A stretch of DNA of 64,000 nt, taken from positions 434,001 through 498,000 of the forward strand of contig JANBVO010000003.1 in the NCBI GenBank assembly GCA_030052745.1. Direction: 5' to 3'. The notes beneath the pieces were generated by a model, which was given only the letters and a program-made list of their open reading frames with translations, was not told where the DNA came from and made no database searches. Positions 1-11,091 of this stretch are shown here, piece after piece. The translations under genes were made by a program, and so were the position numbers. Source of the DNA: Pleurostoma richardsiae (Eukaryota > Ascomycota > Sordariomycetes > Calosphaeriales > Pleurostomataceae). Numbering within the stretch: the stretch's first letter is position 1; every line of letters begins with the position of its first letter.

Positions 1-831
1 CATCCGAGCTCGAGACCATGAAGTGCGTCCCGTGGATCATGTTCAGCTGCACCGCGTCCCCCGTGGCCGACTCACGGTGGACCATAAGCTCCTGCTTCAG
101 GTGGTTCCCGTTGTAGTAGTCCTTGCCCGGGTTGATGTACCAGCTCCCGAACCCCTCGCCGTACACGCCGTAGTACGTCTGCGTGCGGATCCAGCTCGTC
201 CAGTCGTACTTGGTGATGTACCCGGACCCGTCGGGCTTCAGCCACGTCTCGTCCTGCACCTTGAGCTCTGGGAGGTACTCGCTGAGCGGCGGCAGCTCCT
301 CGTCCTTGATGTCCGTCTTGCCGCGCGGGAAGGTCGTGTTGTCGAGCCGCCACAGGGTGCGGAACTCGCCCAGCGTCGGCAGGGCGTGGTTGACGAAGTA
401 CTGGTAAGCGCCCGCGAGCCCGGAGAAGATGACCCAGTGCATGTCGCCCTCATTGGCGGTGAAGAGGACGTCGATGTAGGAGGAGCCATTGTAGACTCCC
501 TCTTTGACCACGGAGGCAGACGTCCAGTTCAGGTTGGACGCGGCACCATCTGTTGGAACAACAGTCAGTCCCCGATATATCAACGTGTTTTAGAGGTGAG
601 GAGGACCGTACTGTAGGATACATAGTGGCCGACAGCGTCGCCGACGCAGTCATGGTCCTTGTAGTACAGCTTCACACCGTAGGTCAAGCCCTGCGTGACG
701 TTCCAAAGCTCGTTGCCAATGATCCATGTCTGGTTATCGACCTGCGTCAGAAACGGCCCCGTCGCTCGCTTCGCTGGCAATGCTTGCGCGAGACAGGCTA
801 GCAAGCCTGCGAGGAACAGATATGGCCCCAT
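1..831 (-). CDS. Rhamnogalacturonan lyase, family PL4 (5' part; cut by the left edge)
   Basis: Secreted enzyme that cleaves the rhamnose-galacturonate backbone of pectin by beta-elimination. The minus-strand model has exon 1 at 612-831 and exon 2 from 549 down past the window edge, with a 62-nt intron (550-611) starting GTACGG and ending CAACAG; the join gives HYVSYNGAASNLNW. Residues 1-18 form a signal peptide (MGPYLFLAGLLACLAQA), followed by a KR pair at about 21-22 that fits Kex2 processing. The stretches GSWYINPGKDYYNG, LKQELMVHRES and QLNMIHGTHFMVSS are typical of fungal PL4 lyases; I recognise them from memory and could not run a search. About 256 residues are present, so the C-terminal FnIII-like and carbohydrate-binding domains lie outside. 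The gene suggests a plant-associated or saprotrophic lifestyle. Confidence 0.85.
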
Positions 832-1690
832 CTTGACTGCAAGAAACTAGATCCAAAGGCTGCACCAAGGGTCGGTCGATGGCACCGTCTTGTCAGCCGG
901 AGAGCTGCCATCGTACATATATGTACCTCTGAGAACCCGGTACCTCTGGGAAACAACCCACGGCTGGGGTCCTGGCGAGCTTTGCACCGAGTTTAATGAT
1001 CCCCGGCTTGCGGGACTGCTTCATGCAAGACTCTAGTAATCGGAGATAATCAGTCTTAGCTCTAGGAACAGGTAGCGCTTGTGCTCTCCACGGTTAGCCT
1101 TACTTCATCTCCAGGAAAGCTCCCCAGACTTCCCCGCGAAGGAGATGGTCCAGACGCGTCATGGTCTGTGATATGTGGAAGAACAGCGTTGCAATTGCTG
1201 CGGGGTTTCGAGCTACGAGGTTGAACCCCTGGACGGTGAGGAGTAGCTTCGGGGTATTGAATATCGAGCGAGACCGCTGCCTCATTTCGGTGCGATCAAG
1301 TCCGAGGCGGGATGGCCGTTTGAATTTATCCGGGAGGCGGCCCGGGCAGGTCTCAAGAGCCAGAGCCTGTGTTCATCGGTTCTGAATCTGCGCTCGTGGT
1401 TGACCCCTGGAAGCATTGATTTTTGGTCATAACTACTTGACCAAGTGACCGACTAATCGTCTTCTGTTGACACCGAGTCTATTTGGCCCGAATCCGGGCT
1501 CTTCTTACATACGGCTATACCGGGGCGTGAGGGCTGGGTATTAAGAATAGACAACATTACATCAAGTTTTTCTTGTATCCTGTTGATTCCCTCGCTTTTT
1601 AAAGATGGTATCTCAGAATACACCGCTTCGGAAAGAGAAAAAGTTGAAAAGAAAAGATGGTCCCAGGAGAAATGCAGGTCGGCAAGTGTC
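832..1690. other. Intergenic: divergent side of the PL4 lyase and 3' flank of ERF2
   Basis: Apart from the promoter motifs noted separately I see no gene. Short open frames on both strands have no recognisable domain or splice logic. The part next to 1690 is probably the 3' UTR of ERF2. Confidence 0.5.
911..1006 (-). promoter_or_regulatory. Putative promoter of the PL4 lyase: TATA-like palindrome and two CreA-type motifs
   Basis: A 14-bp palindrome GTACATATATGTAC (913-926) holds a TATA-like core about 85 bp upstream of the start codon. Further upstream, CTGGGG (964-969) and CCGGGG on the minus strand (1001-1006) match the CreA consensus SYGGRG. Carbon repression of pectinases by CreA is well known, but such short motifs occur often by chance. 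Two near-copies of GTACCTCTGRGAA also lie at 924-952. Confidence 0.35.
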
Positions 1691-3768
1691 TCACTGCGAT
1701 GGTTGCGCAGAGTTGCGTAGAGAAACAGGGCCCTGGAATCCCGACTGCGCCGGCTCGACATCCTGCATCTCCATGCCTTGCTGCCCGTCCTTAACGCTCG
1801 TTTTGTGGCGTGTCTTCCTGATGCCGAGCCTTTGGTCACCCTCGACGTACTTCTTCTTAAACCGATAGTACGTAGGCGGCTTGGGTCGGCAGAGGACCGC
1901 AATCCAGTTCAGGACCCAGTTTCCTTGCGTGAAGGCTCGGTAACGATCCTTCTTGAGGAATTTGTGGGAATTGAGGAATTCGCGGGTAGTCTCGCCACGA
2001 GCCATGAGGAAGAGGTGGTATGCCGTCAGAGCCGCAGGATACAGGAACCCTATGACGCCGTAGATGACCATCGCAAACGGAACGCGGAAATGACTGATGG
2101 ATGCGCCAAACGAGATATGCTCCCTGTCCATGTAAACGAGGATCTGAGCCAGCGGGGCCCCTATCAGGTAGAGGGTCAGGAGCGTCATCGTGACAACCAT
2201 CGTGAAAAAATAGCGGTAGTTGCGTCGGCCGACGCAGTTGTTGATCCACACGCAGTGGTGATCTGCCGTCTCGACGCAGTTGTCACACAGACGGCAGTGG
2301 TGGGCTCGCGGTGGCCGCCAGATATTACAGGTCTTGCAGTACTTCGTCGGCACCTCCATGGCAGCAGTCGCCGACTCTGCAGACTTTATCAAAGTCCAGT
2401 CAGTGCTCGGGGGCCCCAGCCTGAGAGGATCCTCGTTCTCGTCCGGTGGAGGATTCTGATGTAGATTCCTGGGCAATATCTGGATCATGTCAGTCTATGA
2501 AAAGGGTGGATGGCATGGGGCGGCCTCCGTTCACTTACACCAGGATCCGATGCAGAAGCATGAAAAAAGGACGATACACAAACGAAAGTCAGGTAGGCGA
2601 AGGTGATCGGAATAGCGGGTGAAATATGATGCCAAATCCAGGGCGCAGAGAAGATGAAGAATAATACGCAGGGCAGGATGACGAGGGAGAGCGTCGCAAT
2701 GTTGATTGGACGATGTTTGGTGTTCTGTAGTCGACCACCCAAGGCAAAGACCGTGTTGCCTTCGAAGTACTCAAAGTTACTTCCCAGGTTAGACCTGGCC
2801 GCTCGTGGAAGATTGGCCTTTGTCCGGGGAGCAGTTGGATCGGCAGGAGTCAGCTGGGGAGTCGAGGCGACAGAGTCCAGTTTTTCACCTCCCGGCATGC
2901 TACGATTCGATCCGTTCTCAGCACCACTGGCCTTACCGGGTAAGAGAAAGCTTGATCGAAAAGAGCGCGGTGACTTGACGGGGGTAGGGAGGTTGAACCC
3001 ATTCCTGTAGCTCCTGTCAACGTTGATGCTGAGGCCCTTATTTTCGGCAGTCTTCTTCTGGAGCGGCCGGACACTCTCCGTCAGACTGGCAGCAGGGTAG
3101 TGGCCATGAGTCGGACTTGTATTCGCCGTTATCCGGCCCAGAGTGTCCTGCTCCGTCATCTCCGTTCCTCTCGACGGCGGGGGCCGTGGCTCGCCATCAT
3201 CGCCCACATGCCGCGCCAGTGCTGGATTCGAGATGACGCTATGCCGGGCGCCGCTGCCACTGGTCTCGGCCGGCGGATCTTCTATGGTGCCCTGCTGCTG
3301 GCTCATAGTCGGCGGTCTAGTACCTCCACGCTGCGCCTGCAGCTTCTGGGAGCTCATCGGGCGGAAGAAAGCGTGCGATGTCAGAGACGGGACATGGGTC
3401 CGACCTGTAGAGCTCGCTGGCCGGCCGCTGCTCGCACCGCCAATGCTGGTGGCCATACTTCCTCTCTTCGCACCAGATGGGCCTCTTCTCAGTTGACCAG
3501 CGGGCCAGTTCCCTCCCGGGCCCCTTGTCGAGGAAAGCCCAGTTCTGGCGGTACCAGGGCGGGAGACGGCATCCGGATTCGACGTGCCCACTCCCGGCAC
3601 CGCGCTGCCCTTATCCTGACCGTCACCATCTCCACCGTCTTCAGATGCAATATCGGTCATCCGCGAGGATATTATACTCGGCGGCCCCGTGGCATTTCTC
3701 GGAAACTGAGGGAAGCTGTCTTCCTGCCCCGGCAAGGCGGGCCTCGTAGTGTCTTCGTTGGAGGCCAT
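1691..3768 (-). CDS. ERF2: DHHC palmitoyltransferase Erf2
   Basis: Membrane S-acyltransferase that palmitoylates Ras-type GTPases at the ER or Golgi; in yeast it works with Erf4. Exon 1 is 2539-3768 and exon 2 is 1691-2479, with a 59-nt intron (donor GTAAGT, acceptor CAG), giving 672 residues. The first ~330 residues are Ser/Pro/Gly-rich and disordered. Two membrane segments follow (around PCVLFFIFSAPWIW and ITFAYLTFVCVSSFF). The Cys-rich domain runs KYCKTCNIWRPPRAHHC, then the catalytic DHHC in TADHHCVWINNCVG at about residues 455-495. Two more membrane segments and the TTxE motif (ETTREF) complete the family signature. The long N-terminus is usual for fungal Erf2. The partner Erf4 is not in the window. 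Confidence 0.93.
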
Positions 3769-4967
3769 AACGGCGGCGCATCCCCGGTCGGTCGTGTCAC
3801 AAGACTAGCTTCCACCAAACTTCGTGCGCTTTCAAGTATCGACAGTTCACACACGCTTCGCTATAACATGCTTTCGGCGCAAGGCTGGGGATCGATATTC
3901 GTGGACTGCCGACAAGGTTTCTTTCGTCGATTATCTAGGCTACGAAGTGCCTCTCTATCTTCTTTGGGGTATGAGGTGCGTGTATCGTCTTTAGTTCATG
4001 AAGTGCGTAATGCGTCGCGTCGCGGCTTGGTTGTCTTCGGCAGCCGGGCACACGATGGAGCTCTCTATGCGGAATTATGGAGCAGCAATGCCGTTTTTGA
4101 GGGCGCTTGAAGGAAGGAAAGAAAGAGGGAGAGAAGGACTGCGAGAAGATTACAAATTACTTGTGAAGGAGGGACGAGAGGGTGGGTTGTCGTGGGACGG
4201 CGACCAAGCAGCGGTGTTGAAGGCGTTGAAAAGCAAAAAGTGGTCGCACGGGGGCGCCTTCGCTTTTCCCTTCTGAACGAACCACAGTGCCGGTGCGCTC
4301 AGACGCGGGACGGACGTTGTGCAACTTGAGACTTTGCAGTTCGCAGCATTGCATCCTTGGATGGTCAGTGCTCGTTGATGTAACGCTGTAACAGACCACC
4401 AGCCACCCCGTTGCCCTGCGGAGATAGCAAGATACCACTCTGCTCTATCGTCCCTGGCTTCGCGTCCTGATCCTCCCAATCGCCTGGAACCGTGAGGTAG
4501 CGTTTGCCCTAAACAAGTGGCTCAGGACTGCTAAGGGGGGCAACCGGGACTTAATCAGGGGCGCGTGTTCCTTGCAGTGGGCTCCCTGGTGCCCAAAGAG
4601 CTGAGCAGACTTGCGAGATTACGACTGCCGTATTGGGCGACGGCTGCCACATCGCTGAGATTGCTGCTGCCTCACCCCGTAATGCGCCATCATAGCGCCT
4701 TTGCAGCCTCGGGCAGCGAAGAATCATGTGATCTACTGACTAAGCATGACACGGCGAGAGAGTAATTGACCAATCAGACAAGTCCAGTTCTGCAACCAAT
4801 CATGGCACGCAGGGTCATCAACCGGCTCCACCCGCAGGGTCGTTCCGTCAGAACTCGGCGGAGTGAGCTCTCGGAATCATACGAGTGCTTCATTCTTGAG
4901 CCGACAACATCCCAAGCCTCCCCTCCTTCCTCCGCACCTCAACAACCCAACCACGAAAACCGCAGAC
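3769..4967. other. Intergenic promoter region between ERF2 (-) and the small mitochondrial gene (+)
   Basis: No convincing gene. It should hold both promoters of this divergent pair. The right part (4760-4967) has two CCAAT boxes and a CT-rich leader for the downstream gene; short open frames in the rest look like noise. Confidence 0.5.
4770..4800 (+). promoter_or_regulatory. Two CCAAT boxes (CCAATCA) upstream of the small mitochondrial protein
   Basis: CCAATCA occurs at 4770-4776 and again starting at 4796, about 170-200 bp before the ATG at 4968. CCAAT is the site of the fungal HAP/CCAAT-binding complex, which often controls respiratory and mitochondrial genes, so placement fits the product. 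Binding itself is an inference. Confidence 0.4.
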
Positions 4968-5679
4968 ATGGCCTCCTTCATTGCCCGACGGGCTTTTTCA
5001 ACCAGCGTCCGCCGCATGGCGGGTCAATCCGAGGAGGCTCTGCAGCGCGAGACCAAGCGTAACCCGGAACTGATGGTGCGTGAAAATCACATCGACCTCG
5101 GGAGACCGGTTCAATCGCCCGCGCCGCCATTGCGGCCCCGTCTCCCGCCGCTGCTTGCTTTCAACCCTCTAGTTATGGACAAGGACTGATACGAGGCATT
5201 GACAGATCCTGGGCGCCGTCATGGTTGCTGCCCTGGGCGGTGCTGGCTACTACTTCGGTACGACAACGATCCGCGTTCCCGACCCTCAACCGTCGTCCCA
5301 AAAGCTAATAAGCGATAACTAGGACGGAGCCCGACTAGCTCGACGTCTGAGCAAGGCGTTCCCCAGGCCGGCATGCCTTGGGAGACCGGCTCCGGCGAGG
5401 GCAAGTACAAGTACTACCCCGGCGGTGATACCAGCGCCACTCCCAAGGACGCTCCCAGCGCCGTCAACGTCGTGGTTGTCCCTGACGTCAACCTCCCCAA
5501 GGTAAGGACCCATTCACGTCGGTCAGTGGCATGTCAGCATCTCTCCGGTGTTGGCGGACTGGAGTCACTGTTGCCTGTCGCCGAGGCACTCCGCATGCTC
5601 GGGTATTGGAACCAGTATGCTGACACAGGCACAGCACCTGCACGAGAAGTACAACAAGTGGGGCAAGGAGGGATACTAG
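4968..5679 (+). CDS. Small single-pass mitochondrial membrane protein (conserved in fungi, function unknown)
   Basis: Four exons, 4968-5075, 5206-5257, 5323-5501 and 5635-5679, give 127 residues. All junctions have GT..AG ends and keep frame. The N-terminus MASFIARRAFSTSVRRMA is an amphipathic, Arg-rich mitochondrial presequence. Exon 2 encodes one membrane span (ILGAVMVAALGGAGYYFG), and a Pro/Ser/Lys-rich tail ends in LHEKYNKWGKEGY. This layout (presequence, one Gly-rich helix, soluble tail) suggests an inner-membrane accessory protein, perhaps a respiratory-complex or assembly subunit, but I cannot name it. Two CCAAT boxes upstream fit respiratory control. The ATG was chosen because it begins the presequence; an upstream in-frame extension lacks coding character. 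Confidence 0.8.
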
Positions 5680-7226
5680 ATTGATATATTCCCTGATGGA
5701 GAGAGGCCGAAGAGTCATGGCGAGGACCATAGAGGTTGTGTGTAGATACGCCGGTGTGAACATTGGACAGCTAGGCCCGAGAGTCGCCAATGTACCATTC
5801 TCTCTATATTAACAATATTGCTCCCAGACAGCTGCTAAACATCTCATGTCTGTGAGCCTAATGTGTCTCGTGCCGGTCCTGTGCCTGTTCAAAGGTTGAG
5901 AGGTTAATGAGCACAGAGGGGTGATCTACCGCTTGAGTCTCAACTCTAGTGAAGCAAGAGGTCATAGACCCTAACCCATCTATGTTACGCCACATCCACT
6001 GATATCCAGTTTACCTCTAGCAACATTCTGCTCGATTTCATGAGTCGACAACGAATGCACCATATTGGCACTTCTCATGAAACCAGACGGATGCCCTGTA
6101 TCAGATTTATCCAGTCAAATTAAGAGCTTGAAGTCCTTGGCATCAGTTTCTACAGCTATGTTGAACCACGGAAATGCTTTTGAAATTGGACTGCAAGCTA
6201 CATCGCTGAGACAATCATCCACGCGAGGATTACTCGAGAGTCGGACATTCTTGGGTAGCAGACATCAACTTTTCGGCCGCGACGTTTTCATAGACCAATC
6301 AAAGTTAGTACGGCATGTTGATGTTTTCCACTCGACAGAGAACTGGATCCCCACGGTCAGCCATCTTCGTCCAGACTTGCCCAAGAATGAGAAGGCAGCT
6401 GGAGGTTTCATCGCTGAGATGGATTCGCTTTTCCGGCAACTACTCGGCGGCCACGAGTTGGTTACGAGAGTCAAAGCACTGCTTGACATCCTAATGCTGG
6501 CTCTGATGATACCCCCTCTCATACAGCTACAAAGACACAGCAAGAGCCTTCTGGCCGAGTTCCCGAAAATAACACAGGAGTGTTGTATCTATTCGGGCAC
6601 CGCATACTGTGCTTGAAGAATGACTGGGAAACCCCGCCTCGTCAATTAACTTCACATAAGCCATAAGCTCAAGATGATGAGAGTTCTGATGGCGGAGATG
6701 GCGAAGGGGAAAACAGAAAGGAGAGATGGAGATGACGAAGCTAGCCAGGAGAATGTGACAGAGTGGTCGAAGTTAGTATGGCGGAGAGAGCGTGATAGCT
6801 GTTGGTGAAGTAAGTAGCTTATGGTCCACACCGCACTGCACTACTGCGGGATAGAAAGATTCTTGAGCATTGTGATCTTGAAAGAGTGAAGGTACAAAGA
6901 CGAAGAAAACGACGTCATTGCACAGATACCTAGGTAAGATAGATATAAGATATTAGATATCTGCTCTGTATGATTAGACAGACTTCACCCCTCGGATGTC
7001 GACGGCGGAGCCGTGAGCAGGGCTCTGATTGGGCTGCAGAGCTCGGTCATAGTGGCCTGGCTGACCAGTCAGAGTACGGCTTCCCCGATTGCGAGCGGCG
7101 AGTTTCCCGAAGCGCCGGTACCTCCGACATCATCACGGCTTTTTCAAAACCAGGCTCTTCGCTCTTTGCCTTACGAATTCTTCCCGCAATCCTCGCCCAT
7201 CCTGAACTCACCTCCCATTCGGCGCC
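5680..7226. other. Intergenic, AT-richer stretch with one uncertain ORF
   Basis: Apart from the doubtful ORF at 6077-6616 listed separately I see no gene. Base composition is visibly more AT-rich than neighbouring genes (for example around 6900-6960). The last ~250 bp should be the ISD11 promoter. Confidence 0.45.
6077..6616 (+). CDS. Possible orphan ORF, 179 residues, no recognised domain
   Basis: An uninterrupted frame from ATG 6077 to TGA 6616. The predicted product is fairly normal in composition, with a hydrophobic stretch near residues 135-150 (LLDILMLALMIPPLIQL), no signal peptide at the N-terminus and no family I recognise. It lies in an AT-richer stretch between two housekeeping genes. 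It could be a lineage-specific gene, a decayed exon or chance; transcript evidence would decide. The antisense frame has the Ser-rich look of a shadow. Confidence 0.25.
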   Translation: MKPDGCPVSDLSSQIKSLKSLASVSTAMLNHGNAFEIGLQATSLRQSSTRGLLESRTFLGSRHQLFGRDVFIDQSKLVRHVDVFHSTENWIPTVSHLRPDLPKNEKAAGGFIAEMDSLFRQLLGGHELVTRVKALLDILMLALMIPPLIQLQRHSKSLLAEFPKITQECCIYSGTAYCA

Positions 7227-7921
7227 ATGTCAGTCACGACCGCCCTGAAGGGCGACTCAGCGCAACAAGTCCGGTCATTAGTACGTCCCTTTTCTGCTTC
7301 AATATCTGGCAGTCCGCAGCCTCGCCCAGCTGGCCCGACCAGGCGCCGCTGGCCAAAGCCCGCTCGGCGCGGACTTCGGGGCGAGGATGAAGCTATTCGG
7401 ACGGTAGCTGACGTACGCTCTTTAGTACCGGCAACTCCTGCGGCAAGGCCAACAGTTTTCCGCCTACAACTTCCGAGAATATGCGAAGCGGCGCACGCGG
7501 GACGCCTTCCGGGAAAACAAGAGCGTAGAGGACCCTAGGCGGATACAGGAGCTCATACAGAAGGGCCTCAAGGAGCTGCAGGTCATGAAGGTTCGTGGCC
7601 ACCAGCAGTGACATTGTTCGCATCCCCGGGCGGCCTGTGTCGCGAGCAGCGGACAGGGGCTCGACGAGCTGAGGCCGAAGCTAACAGATCGGTTCCAGCG
7701 CCAAACTGTCGTAAGCCAGTTCTACCAGCTGGATCGGTTAGTCGTCGAGGGAGGAATATCGGTGCGTGTCCGTCCGCTCTTCGGAACGGCTGCGTGCTAA
7801 CTTGGTCCAGGGAAAGTCAAAAGGCGGCAAAGATGATATTGTTCGACAGAAGGATACTGGGTAAGCGCATGACGGCCTCCTGCTTTTGTGGGATTGCTGA
7901 CACCTGGATAGTTGGGACTGA
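7227..7921 (+). CDS. ISD11: ISD11 (LYRM4-type), mitochondrial cysteine desulfurase accessory protein
   Basis: Stabilises the cysteine desulfurase Nfs1 in the mitochondrial matrix, in complex with acyl carrier protein, for iron-sulfur cluster synthesis. Five exons, 7227-7280, 7426-7590, 7699-7761, 7811-7860 and 7912-7921, give 113 residues; every junction keeps frame with GT..AG ends. The LYR-type motif (LYRQLLRQG) spans the first intron at residues 18-26. It is followed by [18 protein letters not shown], which is diagnostic of fungal Isd11, and by [16 protein letters not shown]. The last exon adds only three codons, ending QKDTGWD. Length matches fungal Isd11 (about 95-115 residues). Five exons in 114 codons is dense for this genome. 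Confidence 0.93.
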
Positions 7922-8811
7922 ATAAATCAGGCGCAGCTGCCGATGTTTCTGGCCTGAGGATCTGGCGTTCTCATGGCAAGCATGCCCCTAGCTCCACGGG
8001 GTGTACAACACTGTGTATAATAATTGGAGAGTGGGGCGTATGGCGATATCTGTGGTAGATGCAGCAGTATAGAGGAAGGGCCCGGGACATATTGGGCGTC
8101 TACGATCTCGGCTTCGATCTGGGTCTCCAGGTGGTCTGGCAGATTGAGAGTAGGACGGTTTACACGAGCAGAAGGGGTACATGACCCCTCAGGATCTCCC
8201 GTCATTGGACTTGTCGCTTGAAGGCGTATACGATCTCTCCAGACTCAATGATATCCCAACAGTTTCAGACAACACTCAAAAAGAAGACTTCGCTCGTGAC
8301 GTTGCTATGATCCATGATCTTGTCCGATGAGAATCCCCGATAACTAACTACTTGCGACCACGTGACTCAGTTATGTGCGTATCCGAGATGCTGACATAAC
8401 CACAATCAACAAACCGCATGCGGACTTTGGATTCGACCAAGTGTCGCGACAAGAATCGAATTCGAGGCCAGGACTTCTAGGTTCGGAATCCCTATCAGTC
8501 GCCATTGCGGAACGACTTTCTCTCGCGTTTTCGTGGAGTCAATGGATTCTGTGTCCTACGCGATATTCTTAAACTCTCTCTGAACCGCACCGCCTTGATC
8601 GGCTTTGTGCGTGCGCCTCCTCGCCGTCCCTGCGCTTTCGTCCGATCTTGTGTCTCGATTTGCGCCTCCCAGCGCATCGCCATCCGGACGGCCTCGTCCC
8701 CGAAATCCATCCTATTGACAGCTGCGCCTATTTACGGCAATTATTTTTGGATAGCGCAGCAAGCTGTTGTCTGCCTGCTTTCAGGTGCTCGCTCGTTGAA
8801 GTGCTGCTGGG
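7922..8811. other. Intergenic between ISD11 and the acidic protein gene
   Basis: No convincing gene. The right half should carry the promoter and leader of the next gene. I could not identify a TATA or CCAAT element with confidence. Confidence 0.45.
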
Positions 8812-11091
8812 ATGGCGCCTAGCGTGAGTGTCAATGGAGGCAGCCACCACAGTAATCGTTATTCTGACCCTGGCTTTCGATACAGTACCGCACAGCCACT
8901 CAAACTCGCAGAGGGAATCGTAGCGGATTCCCCGAGCACGATGACTTTGAGGGTAGATGAACACACGTCCCATTGCGATGCTCAACGCTGACATCAGTAC
9001 CTCCATCCAGGCCTACCAGTAAGACATTGGCGACAAGAATGGGTACATATTGCTCCCCCTCCACCGCCCGACACTTCGCGCCACAACGACCGATGGGCGC
9101 TCGAACTACCGCACGGGATGCCGAAAGACTGGCAGCTGCTGGCGCCGCACAGCCAGGACCTCCTTCGCGCCGCGCGATCCGGCCGGCTCTATAAGCGCTC
9201 CGCGCCGGCCGAGGAGGATGATGCCGATGCCGATGCCGGTCTCAATGACAAGACCGAGAAGAAGGAGGGGGCCGAGGAGGCCGATGGCTTTGCGATCAAG
9301 ACGTGGAAGCTGGTCCCGCGCAACGAAGAGGGCCAGTCCGTCTCGCGTCTCGCGAAGCGCCGCAAAGGCACCATCACGATCCACTCCAAGGCGGTTACTA
9401 CGCAGCCGGGCGGTCCGACCGTGACGAGGGCAACTGTACGGCGCGTCGATGCGGCTGGTAACCCCTACACACAGGAAGTCATCGTTACGGACGGGCAGCA
9501 GGTTGAAGGCGAGGTCATATCCACAACTGTTGTTCAGGCCGTAGCACCTGTAAATAACGCACTGACGCCGACAGCGTCCGCACCCGTCAGGAGACGGCCC
9601 CCTCCGCCAAAGAAGAAGAGTAAAGCTGGTCGTGGGCGCTGGAAGGGCAGAGGAAGACTCCCCTTGCCGCCGACCACGCACGCCTCCGTATCACAGAGCG
9701 CCGGTGGTATGGAAGGCGCCGCAGACATCAAGGGGGAACCTGAAGGACCAGACGTGAGTGGTCTCCTCCTTGCTCATGGTACTTGCTCTAACATGCTACA
9801 GATCATTAAGACTGAGGGCGACAACGACGCGTCGACCAATGTTGATAGCGAAATGCCCGACGCGTCGATGTTGGATGAGGAAGAAGGAGACGAAGGCGAG
9901 GATGAGGGAGATGAGGGCGAGGAAGGCGACGGCGCTGATGATGAGCGAGAAACTACCGAAACTCCCGAGATCGAAAACAATAGTGATGAGGGCCTCGTGG
10001 ACGCATCAGGGGAGCCGACACCTATGCCCGGAATCTCACCTCCCGCACCGGACATGCACAGCTTGAGCAGCGGAGAGGAATTTTCCGAACTCTCACAGCA
10101 ACAGCCGCCGCACCCGTCCAGCCTCGTCCAACCGCACAACCCCCTGCATTTGCAGTCGCCAAAGATCGAAGGAAGCCCGCTCAAGAACGTAATGGTCCAG
10201 TCTCCGATAGATCCATCTCCGGCTCTGACGCCTTTGGCCGCCAGCGCCCCGGCGGACTCGGGGCCAGACGAATCGACCGGGGATGTGGAACATGCCGTCG
10301 ACGCTATGGCTAACGACCATGTCGATAATGCGACTGTCGATCCGCATGCACAAATGTCCGAGTCAATGGCAGCCGAGCCCACTGAGCCGCCGATAGAACA
10401 CGCTCCGGCGGAGCCCGTCGAAGCGAGTCCTCCTGAGGCGATGGACGTCAAACCGGACCCATCGCCTTTACCTCAAGGCTCAGAGGAGGATGTCTCTACG
10501 GCGCCAGAGGCGAGTGCTCCAGTGCCGGAGAAAACTGCTCCAGTACCAGAGACGAGTGCTCCAGTGCTAGAGACGAGTGCTCCAGTGCCAGAGACGAGTG
10601 CTTCGGTACCAGAGACGAGTGCTTCGGTACCAGAGACGGGTGCTTCGGTGCCAGAGACAACTACTTCAGCGCCAGAGACGAATGCTCCGTACATCAAGAC
10701 AGAGACGCCGGCAACAGAACAGTCTGCACCGAGTCAGGGAACGCCAGAGAACAATGGTCCCGGACAACCGGAGCCTGCGAGCGGTGCGGCAAATGCGGGA
10801 GAGGAAGAAGATGAGGGCCCTGACTTGCTTGGCGGCTTGGAGGCGATGCTAGACCAGCAAGCACAAGAGACGGAAGAGCATCCGGAATCGGGTCAGCACC
10901 CCGCGACGGAGCTGCAAGACGAACCGTCACCTGCCGCCCCAGAACCCGCAGCAGCCTCCGCCGAAGCGCCGCCCGCTGAAGCGCCGCCCGCCGAGGCTCC
11001 TGAGACTGCAGCAGAGCCAACTGGAGATCAAGCCGGTGATGCAGAGCCAGCTCCCGCACAAGACGCACAGGATCCCACCGCGGAGGACTAG
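8812..11091 (+). CDS. Conserved fungal acidic Pro/Glu-rich protein of unknown function
   Basis: Model: exons 8812-8884, 9011-9753 and 9802-11091 (701 residues). Intron 1 removes a TGA at 8989 and has a CTGAC branch site at 8988-8992; its GTACCG donor is the least certain join. Intron 2 is GTGAGT..TACAG, 48 nt. The ordered part is the N-terminal ~150 residues, with PVRHWRQEWVHIAPPP, ALELPHGMPKDWQLL, DLLRAARSGRLYKR and TVRRVDAAGNPYTQEV. I recall this block as conserved among Sordariomycete proteins of unknown function. A basic patch (RRRPPPPKKKSKAGRGRWK) could be a nuclear signal. The rest is acidic and disordered, and holds a heptapeptide repeat. A nuclear role is only a guess. Confidence 0.75.
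10501..10686 (+). repeat. 21-bp tandem repeat encoding PVPETSA heptads
   Basis: About eight and a half 21-bp units, in register from 10519 (for example CCAGTGCCAGAGACGAGTGC plus T) with a partial unit before it. They encode [P/S]-V-P-E-T-S-A variants inside the disordered tail of the acidic protein. Units differ by a few substitutions, so copy number is likely to vary between strains without shifting the frame. Confidence 0.85.
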
